In this document: positions 34,419 to 43,249 of the stretch, piece after piece | How the letters are laid out: each line of letters opens with the position of its first letter | Position numbering within the stretch: the first letter of the stretch is position 1 | Assembly (NCBI GenBank): GCA_040004035.1 | Contig: JAMPLN010000021.1 | DNA length: 64,000 nt | Strand: one strand, 5' to 3' | Source: Microcoleus vaginatus_C | GTDB lineage: Bacteria; Cyanobacteriota; Cyanobacteriia; Cyanobacteriales; Microcoleaceae | Position numbers and translations under genes: made by a program | The notes under the pieces: model-generated | The model's input: the letters and a program-made list of their open reading frames with translations, nothing else | Told to the model about the DNA's origin: nothing | Database searches by the model: none

Positions 34419-37400
34419 TCATCCCAACAACAACTCCTGAAACCGCACATCACCCCGAATCCCATCAAAATCCGCATCTGTTTTCGCTAACTCTCGATAT
34501 GTTTCCGGTTCCAATTCAATCGCGCGCCGCAAATTTTCCAGCGCTAACTCAACATTACTTTGCAAGGCGTAAATGCAAGCTTTATTATAATAAACCTTAG
34601 CATAATCCGGGTTGATTCGTAAAGCCTTATCAAAATAATCTATCGCTGACTCATAGCGACCTAATTTCCTCAAAGCATAAGCTCTACTACCCAAAATATC
34701 GCAATCATTTGGGTTAATTTGTAAAGCCTTATCAAAATAATCTATCGCTGACTCATAGCGACCTAATTCCATCAAAGCATAAGCTCTACTACCCAAAATA
34801 TCGCAATCATTTGGGTTGATTTGTAAAGCCTTATCAAAATAATCTATCGCTGACTCATAGCGACCTAATTTCATCAAAGCATAAGCTCTACTACCCAAAA
34901 TATCGCAATCACTTGGCTCCAATTCCAAAGCTCTGTCATAGCTGGATATTGCCTCTTCATTACGTTCAGCCATTTCCAGCGCCATGCCGTGCCAATGCCA
35001 TAAATAAGCTTTATTTGGTTGAATTTCTAGCGCTAAATCAAAACAGCAAATAGCTTGTTCGTAGCATTCCAAATTGAATAGCGCTTCGCCTCCTTGTTCG
35101 CTCCAAAAATCCCAGTCATCAGGCTCGATACTCATAGCTCGATCCCAGCTTTTGCGGGCTGCATTTTGATTGCCGCACTTCATCAACGCCAAGCCTTGGT
35201 AAAACCAAAAATCTCGATTTTCCCCCTCTATTTCTATAGCTTTGTCGAGACTGGCGACAGCTTCTTCACAGCGCTGCAAATTGTACAAAACCTTACCGAG
35301 TTCAAACCAAACAACAGCCGCATCCGACCTCACCTTCGCAACTTCAGTTAATTTTAGTAATGCTGCTTCATACTGCCCTGTTTTAGCCAGCAGAAAACCA
35401 TCGTAGAACAAAGTAACGGGATTATTTAGCAGTGTTGAATCCGCACTGAGAGCGGAATCGGGAAACTCTTTCATTCCCTCCAATCGCAGGAAATGCACCC
35501 GGCCCGATCGATCGCCCGCTACAACTGTCACCCCATCAGGGGCGATCACACAGCAACTAAACTCAGCATCTCCGCTGAAACTAGCAATTTCTTTGCCACT
35601 AAGCAAATCCCAGATTTTGAGGGTTTTATCCGATGAAGCGGAAATCGCGGTTTTGCCGTCGGGTGCGATCGCTACTGCAGATACGGGTCTAGTATGACGG
35701 GTGAGGGTTCTAACTTCGGTACCTGTCTCGGTGTCCCAGATTTTCAGGGTTGTATCCATTGAAGCGGAAATCGCGGTTTTGCCGTCGGGTGCGATCGCTA
35801 CTGCAGATACGGGTCTAGTATGGCCGGTGAGGGTTCTAACTTCGGTACCTGTCTCGGTGTCCCAGATTTTCAGGGTGCCCTCCCATGAAGCGCCAATCGC
35901 GGTTTTGCCGTCGGGTGCGATCGCGACTGCAGATACCCCCCAAGTATGACCGGTGAGGGTTGTTAATAGTTCGGTGCCTGTCTCGGTGTCCCAGATTTTC
36001 AGGGTTTCATCCTTGCCTGTCTCGGTGTCCCAGATTTTCAGGGTTTCATCCTTTGAAGCGGAAATCGCTGTTTTGCCGTCGGGTGCGATCGCCACTGCAT
36101 TTACCCAGCTAGTATGACCGGTGAGGGTTCTAACTTCGGTACCTGTCTCGGTATCCCAGATTTTCAGGGTGTTATCGCCTGAAGCAGAAATCGCTGTTTT
36201 GCCGTCGGGTGCGATCGCCACTGCATTTACCCACCTAGTATGACCGATGAGGGTTCTAACTTCGGTACCTGTCTCGGTATCCCAGATTTTCAGGGTGTTA
36301 TCCCATGAAGCGGAAATCGCGGTTTTGCCGTCTGGTGCGATCGCTACTGCTAGTACCCCGCCAGTATGATCGGTGAGGGTTCTGAGTGAGTTACTTGTCT
36401 CGGTGTCCCAGATTTTCAGGGTGCCATCCCCTGAAGCAGAAATCGCGGTTTTGCCGTCGAGTGCGATCGCTACTGCTAGTACCAAGCTAGTATGACCGGT
36501 GAGGGTTCTAACTTCGGTACCTGTCTCGGTGTCCCAGATTTTGAGAGTTTTATCCTCTGAAGCGGAAATCGCGGTTTTGCCGTCTGGTGCGATCGCCACT
36601 GCTAGTACCACCCTAGTATGACCGATGAGGGTTAATAGTTCGGTGCCGCTCTCGGTGTCCCAGATTTTGAGAGTTTTATCCCCTGAAGCCGAAATCACTG
36701 TTTTGCCGTCTGGTGCGATCGCTACTGCTGGTACCCCGCCAGTATGACCGGTGAGGGTTCTAACTTCGGTACCTGTCTCGGTGTCCCAGATTTTCAGGGT
36801 TGTATCCATTGAAGCGGAAATCGCGGTTTTGCCCTCGGGTGCGATCGCTACTGCTAGTACCTCCTCAGTATGACCGGTGAGGGTTAATAGTTCGGTGCCG
36901 CTCTCGGTGTCCCAGATTTTCAGGGTTGTATCCGCTGAAGCGGAAATCGCGGTTTGGCCGTCTGGTGCGATCGCTACTGCTAGTACCTCGTCAGTATGAC
37001 CGGTGAGGGTTAATAGTTCGGTGCGGCTCTCGGTGTCCCAGATTTTCAGGGTGTTATCCTCTGAAGCGGAAATCGCGGTTTGGCCGTCTGGTGCGATCGC
37101 TACTGCTTTTACAGAGCTAGTATGACCGGTGAGGGTGAAAAGTTCGGTACCATTCTCGGTGTCCCAGATTTTCAGGGTTGTATCCCCTGAATCGGAAATC
37201 GCAGTTTTGCCGTCTGGTGCGATCGCCACTGCACTTACGAACTCAGTATGAGCTGTGAGGGTTCGCAGACATCCTTCTCCCGGCCGCTCTAAATTAGCCC
37301 TCAAAGGCCACAGGCAGGGACTATTTCTCGACTGCTTAGCTTGTTCCACGATCGCCTGAATCTGGGGCAGTTCAAAATCCACCAACCTCCCCCACAAATG

Positions 37401-37709
37401 ACCTGCCAGTTGCGTTTTATCCTTTTCCAAAACGTGCGCCGACTTGCGAATTGCCCCTTGAATCAACCGCAAAGTTTCAGTTTGCCCCTCCGACAGCAAA
37501 ACATCAGAAATTCTCGCCAAATCATAATCCTCAATTAACGCTTGAACCCCCAAGGCATCCAGCTTGGCCTCAATAAAATCAAAATCCGTCAACAACTGAT
37601 GCAGTCGTTCCCCTTGAACACTCTCTGCCAAATGCCCCGGCAGAGTTTCCAAAGCATAAAGCCGCTTTTTCGGCGACAGTTTCCCCAACCGTTCTTTAAA
37701 CTTACCCAT
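34419..37709 (-). CDS. WD40-TPR sensor protein of a split STAND pair
   Basis: A 1096-residue protein. Residues 1-140 are a helical linker (SPKKRLYALETLPGHLAES) typical of the region between NTPase and propeller in cyanobacterial NACHT-WD40 proteins. Residues 150-735 hold fourteen WD40 blades, thirteen almost identical (VAIAPDGKTAISAS, TLKIWDTETGTEVRTLTGHT) and one degenerate, enough for two seven-bladed propellers. Blade 10 carries a 13-residue internal duplication. Residues 760-1096 are TPRs, three near-identical. The start codon overlaps the NACHT gene stop by 8 bp. I infer it supplies the ligand-sensing half of one signalling protein split in two. Confidence 0.88.
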   Translation of the reverse strand: MGKFKERLGKLSPKKRLYALETLPGHLAESVQGERLHQLLTDFDFIEAKLDALGVQALIEDYDLARISDVLLSEGQTETLRLIQGAIRKSAHVLEKDKTQLAGHLWGRLVDFELPQIQAIVEQAKQSRNSPCLWPLRANLERPGEGCLRTLTAHTEFVSAVAIAPDGKTAISDSGDTTLKIWDTENGTELFTLTGHTSSVKAVAIAPDGQTAISASEDNTLKIWDTESRTELLTLTGHTDEVLAVAIAPDGQTAISASADTTLKIWDTESGTELLTLTGHTEEVLAVAIAPEGKTAISASMDTTLKIWDTETGTEVRTLTGHTGGVPAVAIAPDGKTVISASGDKTLKIWDTESGTELLTLIGHTRVVLAVAIAPDGKTAISASEDKTLKIWDTETGTEVRTLTGHTSLVLAVAIALDGKTAISASGDGTLKIWDTETSNSLRTLTDHTGGVLAVAIAPDGKTAISASWDNTLKIWDTETGTEVRTLIGHTRWVNAVAIAPDGKTAISASGDNTLKIWDTETGTEVRTLTGHTSWVNAVAIAPDGKTAISASKDETLKIWDTETGKDETLKIWDTETGTELLTTLTGHTWGVSAVAIAPDGKTAIGASWEGTLKIWDTETGTEVRTLTGHTRPVSAVAIAPDGKTAISASMDTTLKIWDTETGTEVRTLTRHTRPVSAVAIAPDGKTAISASSDKTLKIWDLLSGKEIASFSGDAEFSCCVIAPDGVTVVAGDRSGRVHFLRLEGMKEFPDSALSADSTLLNNPVTLFYDGFLLAKTGQYEAALLKLTEVAKVRSDAAVVWFELGKVLYNLQRCEEAVASLDKAIEIEGENRDFWFYQGLALMKCGNQNAARKSWDRAMSIEPDDWDFWSEQGGEALFNLECYEQAICCFDLALEIQPNKAYLWHWHGMALEMAERNEEAISSYDRALELEPSDCDILGSRAYALMKLGRYESAIDYFDKALQINPNDCDILGSRAYALMELGRYESAIDYFDKALQINPNDCDILGSRAYALRKLGRYESAIDYFDKALRINPDYAKVYYNKACIYALQSNVELALENLRRAIELEPETYRELAKTDADFDGIRGDVRFQELLLG
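35978..36055 (-). repeat. 39-bp in-frame duplication inside WD40 blade 10
   Basis: The segment encoding KDETLKIWDTETG occurs twice head to tail with a 39-bp period and no frame change. It makes a blade with a doubled last strand and shows that the array has changed recently. Confidence 0.85.
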
Positions 37710-39744
37710 CGCCGTACAAATCCCCCCACAAATTATCAGAAATCGCCGTTTCGATATCCCGCAGCGAAACCCCAGCTTTCTGCACTACATCCTTACGATG
37801 CAGAAATCTTTGGAAACTCGCGTGATAGATACTGTAATCTGGCGGAGTGTCGCTGCTACGGCGCAGAAACTGTTCCCAATCATCCAGAACTTCTTGCAAA
37901 TCTAAAGCATCTTCTTCAGCAAAATCCGCCAAAAGATCGCAAGAAACCGGCTTGCGAGTTTTGGTCAACAAATAAATCACCTTCAACTTCCGGCGGCGCA
38001 ATTCCTTATCTTTAACCGCCATTTCCATCCGCGCCCAATGCTTCTCATAATATCCTGACAACTCCCTCGGCAAATCTTGCAAACTCACATCGCTGTATTT
38101 GCCGCTGTCGATATCATTCAGCACATAGCGCAGGTACATAAAGTTATTCTGGCTTTTTTCCGCCACCGCCGCCACAAACTGTTCTCGCTGCAAATTTTGA
38201 CGGTTAATCCAACTCTGAATTGACGCGCTGTTGCTGGTGCGTTTGTCAATATAAAGCTTGACATCCGCCAAACTTTCTGCACTGTACTGCATCAAATCAA
38301 AAACCTGATGATTTGGCAAAGGCAGAGATTCCGGTCGCTTCGAGACAATAAAATAAACATTATCCGGCAAAGCATCTGGCAAATAAAGGACATTGCTGCG
38401 CCCATGATCGCTCAGATCGACTTCATCGAGGGCATCCACAACACAAACTAACTTTTTTCCGCCCAGTTTAGCACTCACTTCCCCCAACAATCGACTGAGA
38501 AAATTGCCATCTGTAGTCGCATTTTCTGGCAATTTTGGGTAATCCAGTTTAAAGGCTTGAATTAACTGAGTGCAGGCATTTTCCAGAAATTGCTTTGCCT
38601 TAACAGTACCTTGAGATTGCGAGTTAAAATGGACAACACAGCGCCGCTGCATCAGCAGCACTAACTTTGCCATAATTGAAGTTTTCCCCACACCAGGATC
38701 GGCTTCTAAAACAAAATATCCTTTTGAATTTTTCTGCAAAAATTCAATTATTGCTTCAAACACAAATCGGCGGCCGGTAAAGTCTTGAGTGCGGTCTTGA
38801 ATAATCGTTTCGCACTCGTAGGGAAGCGGCAATCGGGGCGCGGAAGTATCAACAAATCGTTCCAGCAAATTCTGAACTTGCGCCAAATCGGATCGGATGC
38901 CAATTTCTATGGATTCCAATTTCCCCATCACTTGACAAATCTGCTGCCCAGTTGCCACAGCCTCCAATTTGTGCATAATTTCCCCATTTTGCAGCCCCAA
39001 ATCTCTCAGTTCCGCCAAAGCAATTTGGTGCAGATTCAACAGCATCGCCGCAAACTTTTCTCCTCCCTTCGCCGCATCCAGTTTCAGCACTTCGCGGTAC
39101 GCTTTCGGGAAAGTTGTGTACAGCTTGGCCGCCACAAATTCCACAATTTCCGCATCGAAGGATTTGCCCTCGCTCGCCGCGAATTCGTTGAGGAAAGTTG
39201 CCCAATCTGCCGTTGTCAATCCGGTAACTCGATCGAACTCCTCGGCATCCGCAGAAAAAATCTTGGTTAACTGGTCTTCGGAAATATTTAAACCCCTTGA
39301 CAAGTCGGCTGTATTCGTGTTAATATCCAGCCAGTATTCAGGAGTTTTCTCGGCTAATTGACTGAGTGCTGTTTCTGGATAAGGCAATTTTTTGGTTTCG
39401 GCGATCGCAATTAGGCGATCGGACTTCGCAACCTCTCTCAAAATATAGCCGATCGCCTCACCCGCCGCCTTAATCAAATCGTGATTATCGAGAATCCTCG
39501 GATTTTTGCTCAACCGTTCCGTCATCCGATTTGCCAGTTCATCAGCGGCCATAGTCTCAGCCATACTACCAGCAATCGCTGCTAAGATAGAAACTCCCCC
39601 AAGTGCGATCGGGCCGCCGATAATACCCGCTGCTGCTTGAGTTGCCGGATTGGCGATCGCATTTGAAATAACTTGTCCAATAGCCATCACCGCACTGCAT
39701 CCAATTACCCTAGTTTTAAAATTAGCTAAGTCCATTAGTGGCAT
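37702..39744 (-). CDS. NACHT-type STAND NTPase with glycine-rich hydrophobic N-terminus
   Basis: A 680-residue protein. Residues 13-62 are hydrophobic and glycine/alanine-rich (IIGGPIALGGVSILAAIAGS), like a membrane hairpin or glycine zipper. Residues 70-300 are helical. The NTPase follows: Walker A EADPGVGKTS (347-356), Walker B LVCVVDALDEVD (432-443), sensor-like IVSKRPESLPLP, and a winged-helix-like part to about 670. It stops just as the WD40-TPR gene starts in a +1 frame (8-bp overlap ATGGGTAA). Related cyanobacterial proteins carry NACHT and WD40 in one chain. STAND proteins of this kind can act in stress signalling or phage defence; that role is inferred here. Confidence 0.85.
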   Translation of the reverse strand: MPLMDLANFKTRVIGCSAVMAIGQVISNAIANPATQAAAGIIGGPIALGGVSILAAIAGSMAETMAADELANRMTERLSKNPRILDNHDLIKAAGEAIGYILREVAKSDRLIAIAETKKLPYPETALSQLAEKTPEYWLDINTNTADLSRGLNISEDQLTKIFSADAEEFDRVTGLTTADWATFLNEFAASEGKSFDAEIVEFVAAKLYTTFPKAYREVLKLDAAKGGEKFAAMLLNLHQIALAELRDLGLQNGEIMHKLEAVATGQQICQVMGKLESIEIGIRSDLAQVQNLLERFVDTSAPRLPLPYECETIIQDRTQDFTGRRFVFEAIIEFLQKNSKGYFVLEADPGVGKTSIMAKLVLLMQRRCVVHFNSQSQGTVKAKQFLENACTQLIQAFKLDYPKLPENATTDGNFLSRLLGEVSAKLGGKKLVCVVDALDEVDLSDHGRSNVLYLPDALPDNVYFIVSKRPESLPLPNHQVFDLMQYSAESLADVKLYIDKRTSNSASIQSWINRQNLQREQFVAAVAEKSQNNFMYLRYVLNDIDSGKYSDVSLQDLPRELSGYYEKHWARMEMAVKDKELRRRKLKVIYLLTKTRKPVSCDLLADFAEEDALDLQEVLDDWEQFLRRSSDTPPDYSIYHASFQRFLHRKDVVQKAGVSLRDIETAISDNLWGDLYGDG

Positions 39745-39854
39745 AAAATAAATATTCTTCTTTTCAAAAGTTAGTAGTAATTATATCTTGCCGGCTGCCC
39801 TTTAGTCCGTCGGGGGTTGAAATCCACATTATGCACCATTCTCACTAAGTCTTT

Positions 39855-39990
39855 CATGAACAGGCAAGATGCCTGTTCCACAAAGAGTAAATTTATTGTG
39901 GAACAGGCATCTTGCCTGTTGCTGACGCAAGATTCCTGTTCTACAAAGAGTAAATTTATTGTGGAACAGGCATCTTGCCTGTTGCTGACA
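39855..39990. repeat. Tandem copies of the GGAACAGGCATCTTGCCTGTT repeat
   Basis: A ~63-bp unit containing ACAAAGAGTAAATTTATTGT and GGAACAGGCATCTTGCCTGT occurs twice in tandem (from 39880 and 39943), preceded by an inverted copy of its end. The same core appears at 40928-40955, 41000-41030 and 41073-41100. It looks like a small non-autonomous mobile repeat family. Confidence 0.8.
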
Positions 39991-39993
39991 ATA

Positions 39994-40797
39994 TTAATTA
40001 TCTCGAACTTCTTTTTCTTGCAAAAGTTGGGTTGCCCAAACCCGATTTTCTTCCGATAGAGACGGTACGGGTTCTTGATTATAGTCGATCCGATAATCAT
40101 AGCCAGCGCGATCGTAAATACCTGCAAATATTTCTGGTAAATTAACAATAGGTTCTACATCTTCCTCACGCAATGGAAGCGGAAATATAGGTAGAGAATC
40201 GCGGAGATTAAAAGCATAAAGTTCGGCAAACGGACGGCGATTACTGGGACTGACTAAAATCCGATAATCGCTTTGAATAGAATTATTAAGAATGGGCATA
40301 GATTCCCATTTTCGTAGTAAATCGATTTCCACTAAATTGGTTAAGCTGCCTAAAATACTCTGGCGTTTTTTGAGATAAGTAATTCTTCCTTCTCCACTAC
40401 GTTTGTTCACGGGAGAAAGAATTTCAATTGCGGTGACAACTTGTTTGGTTGCCATTTCTCGCACTTCCAGGTAAGTCTGTTTAATTTTTTCAGGAGCAGG
40501 CACTTTAACGGTAGTCGGAAGTGTTATACTTACAGTGGCAACTGAACCTGTAGGAATATTCGGGTTATTAGATTGACGCTTAATCGCGACATCGGGGATA
40601 CCTACTAAAAGGGAGTCGCTGTTACTGTCATTTGGATCGGTAATTTCATAGATGCGTTTGTCGATTGCAACCTCATATTTAGGGCGAATTTGAGGGACTA
40701 AGGATGCTGCGATCGCAGAAATTAACCAATGATGAGTTTCCTGCCAGAAATCGGGGTGTTCTAAGTAGGGGTCCATTCCAGGAAAAGGTGAAGGCAT
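39994..40797 (-). CDS. DUF4058-family protein
   Basis: About 267 residues. The start PSPFPGMDPYLEHPDFWQET is the DUF4058 signature. Later segments are typical too: LVPQIRPKYEVAIDKRIYE, then TAIEILSPVNKRSGEGRITY, LKKRQSILGSLTNLVEIDLL and YDYRIDYNQEPVPSLSEE. The family is frequent in multicellular cyanobacteria and has a nuclease-like fold resemblance (conserved acidic and Lys residues), but no proven function. The frame extends to a TTG at 40827. I chose ATG 40797, which has GGAG about 10 bases ahead. Confidence 0.88.
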   Translation of the reverse strand: MPSPFPGMDPYLEHPDFWQETHHWLISAIAASLVPQIRPKYEVAIDKRIYEITDPNDSNSDSLLVGIPDVAIKRQSNNPNIPTGSVATVSITLPTTVKVPAPEKIKQTYLEVREMATKQVVTAIEILSPVNKRSGEGRITYLKKRQSILGSLTNLVEIDLLRKWESMPILNNSIQSDYRILVSPSNRRPFAELYAFNLRDSLPIFPLPLREEDVEPIVNLPEIFAGIYDRAGYDYRIDYNQEPVPSLSEENRVWATQLLQEKEVRDN

Positions 40798-40859
40798 AGG
40801 ACTGTTCTCCGATGTATTGACTTTCAAATCATTTTAGCATTTTTAATTTTGTAGGGTTC

Positions 40860-41125
40860 GTCGCTTTAAAGCGAGGCAGAGCCTCTGGATATAGGTTCCC
40901 AAGCTGGAGCCTGGGAACCAGTTAAAGCTTGTCAAAAACAGGCAGGATGCCTGTTCCAAAGTAATTATTGGAGATGTCTATTTGTAGATGAATTTAATCT
41001 GTTGTGGAACAGGCATCTTGCCTGTTGATTTTGGGCGGGCAAGATGCCCACCCCACAACAAATTTAATCTACTGTGGAACACGCATCTTGCCTGTTCATA
41101 AAATTATAGACACCCCAAATATCAA
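40860..41125. repeat. Further copies of the GGAACAGGCATCTTGCC repeat
   Basis: Three partial copies at 40928-40955, 41000-41030 and 41073-41100 lie between the DUF4058 gene start and the purQ stop. A GGGCGGGCAAGATGCCCACCC element lies between them. No gene is seen. Confidence 0.75.
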
Positions 41126-41827
41126 CTACAAAACAGCAGCAACACTTGCCATCAACAACCCTTGAAACAATTTCACCCCATCAGTTTCGCCCAACATCGG
41201 ATCGGATGCCCGTTCAGGATGCGGCATCATTCCTAATACATTGCCCGCCCGATTGCAAATACCGGCAATATTATTTAAAGAACCGTTGGGATTGCCAGCA
41301 TCGCTAATTTTGCCCGCCTCTGTGCAGTAGCGAAACAGCACTTGTTCGTGGTCTTCTAACTCTGCTAAAGTATCCGCATCAGCATAATAGTTGCCTTCAC
41401 CGTGGGCGATCGGCAAATCGATGATTTCACCCGAAGTATAAGCCGCAGTCCAACGAGTATTACCGCGTTCGACTTTCAAAGAAGCGCGATCGCAAATAAA
41501 ATTCAATCCCGCATTCCGCACCAGAGCACCGGGCAACAAACCAGCTTCAGTCAACACCTGAAAACCGTTGCAAATACCCAGTACAAGTTTGCCCTGTTTC
41601 GCGTGTTCCGCAGTAGCCCGCATCGCTGGAGAAAAACGGGCGATCGCGCCGCACCGCAAATAATCTCCATAACTGAAACCACCGGGAATTACAATGATAT
41701 CAATATCCGAAATATCGGTATCTTCGTGCCAAATCATCCGCGTCGGTTGGTGGAGTAACCCTTGAGTCACCCACACCACATCGCGATCGCAATTTGAACC
41801 CGGAAAAACAATAACTCCAAATTTCAT
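41126..41827 (-). CDS. purQ: Phosphoribosylformylglycinamidine synthase, glutaminase subunit
   Basis: PurQ, the 233-residue class I glutamine amidotransferase that feeds ammonia to PurL in purine synthesis step four. The nucleophile Cys86 is in GICNGFQVLTEAG, and the His/Glu of the triad are H203 and E205 in MPHPERASDP. The opening FGVIVFPGSNCDRDV and GGFSYGDYLRCGAIA are standard. purS lies upstream on the same strand, separated by about 300 bp of repeat DNA. Confidence 0.97.
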   Translation of the reverse strand: MKFGVIVFPGSNCDRDVVWVTQGLLHQPTRMIWHEDTDISDIDIIVIPGGFSYGDYLRCGAIARFSPAMRATAEHAKQGKLVLGICNGFQVLTEAGLLPGALVRNAGLNFICDRASLKVERGNTRWTAAYTSGEIIDLPIAHGEGNYYADADTLAELEDHEQVLFRYCTEAGKISDAGNPNGSLNNIAGICNRAGNVLGMMPHPERASDPMLGETDGVKLFQGLLMASVAAVL

Positions 41828-42132
41828 AAGCTGCAGAAAGAAGGAAGAAGGAAGAAGGAAGAGGGAAGAAGGAAGAAGGAAGAGGTGTCAACATAAGACT
41901 AAAATCTTATGTTTTTCTCGCTTGTATGTAAGTCTCGATCCCCCTAAATCCCCCTTAAGAAGGGGAGTAGGGGTTGACTTTGAGTGCTCCGAGTTTTCGT
42001 GTTTTTAACGAAGACTTGGAACGCTCTTGTCCTCGCCTTTTTAAGAGAGACTTTGAACACTATTCTCCCCCCCTTATTAAGGGGGGTTAGGGGGGATCTC
42101 CGGGTTTCAAAACACCCTAGGGACGATCGCAT
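41828..42132. repeat. Repeat block between purS and purQ
   Basis: Two kinds of repeat fill this gap. 41836-41885 is a GAAGGAA/GAAGAAG heptamer run, and 41940-42110 carries a CCCCCTAAATCCCCC...GGGGGATTTAGGGGG-type palindrome pair (near 41942 and 42068). Both are spacer repeats. They probably still allow readthrough from purS to purQ, but could weaken coupling. Confidence 0.75.
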
Positions 42133-42417
42133 TTATGCCGCCGCTGTCTCCACAGCAACAGGAATTTCAGTCAAATCAAAGCGATAATTTTCAATCACTG
42201 GATTGGCCAAAAGTTGGTCGCAAACGCGATCGAGTTGTTCGCGGGCCTCCGACTCACCAGCAGCAGTCAGCGTCAATTCAACATACTTCCCGATTCGCAC
42301 ACGCTCAACATTGTCGTATCCCATGTGTTGCAAACCAGACTGTACGGCTGTGCCGGCGGGATCTAAAACAGAAGGGCGGAGGGTAACATAGATTTGGGCA
42401 AGATATTTCTGAGTCAC
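42133..42417 (-). CDS. purS: Phosphoribosylformylglycinamidine synthase subunit PurS
   Basis: PurS, the small 94-residue subunit that bridges PurL and PurQ. The pattern AQIYVTLRPSVLDPAGTAVQ, then GLQHMGYDNVERVRIGKYVE, is diagnostic. The start is GTG 42417. Length is slightly above the usual ~80 residues owing to the C-terminal tail. It is divergent from the Fur-family gene 144 bp away. Confidence 0.95.
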   Translation of the reverse strand: MTQKYLAQIYVTLRPSVLDPAGTAVQSGLQHMGYDNVERVRIGKYVELTLTAAGESEAREQLDRVCDQLLANPVIENYRFDLTEIPVAVETAAA

Positions 42418-42560
42418 GGGAATGTTGCGGTAGGTGATGTGAAAGTTAGCCCCATTGTATTCTACAACCGAGCAGCGCGCCGATCGCCATTTGGTTAGCC
42501 CAAGTAAGATAGCCTAGAAATAGCGACAGATTTGATTCCAGCAGATTACACAAAAAAATT

Positions 42561-42953
42561 ATGAGAACCAACCGCACCCGCAGTCAGGAGCGTATTTTAC
42601 ACTTGCTCAAGCACTTGAATCGATCGCTCTCAGCGCAAGATATCTACTTAGAACTGCGTAACAGCGACCAAAGCATGGGCCTAGCAACCGTTTACCGTTC
42701 CCTCGACGGTTTAAAGCGAGAGGGGTTCGTTCACGTCAGAACTCTCGCTAGTGGCGAGTCTCTCTACGGTGCCGCCCACCAAGACCAACACCACCTAACT
42801 TGTCTGGAATGTGGCACCTCCATTACGATCGACGAATGCCCCGTCCACCACTTAGAAAGCCAACTACAACAATCTCATTCTTTTAAGATTTATTATCACA
42901 CTTTGGAGTTTTTCGGATTGTGCGATCGATGTACTCTCGCTCAAGAATCTTAG
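42561..42953 (+). CDS. Fur-family metalloregulator (Zur-like)
   Basis: A 130-residue Fur-superfamily repressor. The winged helix has SAQDIYLELRNSDQSMGLAT with VYRSLDGLKREGFV, and the dimer/metal part has HQDQHHLTCLECG. The structural zinc site is two CxxC pairs, C81/C84 and C121/C124. Among cyanobacterial paralogues (FurA, Zur/FurB, PerR/FurC) the short form and the RTRSQERILHLLK start fit Zur/FurB best, but I would not fix the symbol from sequence alone. It is transcribed away from purS. Confidence 0.88.
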   Translation: MRTNRTRSQERILHLLKHLNRSLSAQDIYLELRNSDQSMGLATVYRSLDGLKREGFVHVRTLASGESLYGAAHQDQHHLTCLECGTSITIDECPVHHLESQLQQSHSFKIYYHTLEFFGLCDRCTLAQES

Positions 42954-43249
42954 AGAAGTTATTAGTCATGAGTGATATCTATTCCGGTTGCACGAGCGAA
43001 ATGATTATTGAGTGTTGACTGTTGACTGTTGACCGAAAGCCTCCAGGATAAAAGCCCCCGGATTCATCCGTCGAGAAATAAAAAACCTGTATCCGATGAA
43101 ACTTGCCCCCCGAATTTATCCGTGGGGTCAATGCTTCAATTCTTTAATCTAAAATCTAAAATCTAAAATCGATTGACTCGGTGTCGAACCGCGCAGGCGG
43201 GTTTTGTTTGTGTAGCGACAGATTTCAACCTGTCGTTTTATTAACTAGC
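42954..43249. repeat. Spacer with heptamer runs
   Basis: 43012-43035 is a GTTGACT heptamer run and 43146-43172 a TCTAAAA heptamer run. The sequences between them (ATTCATCCG, AATTTATCCG phrases) resemble spacer DNA near 57760-57840. No gene. Confidence 0.7.
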
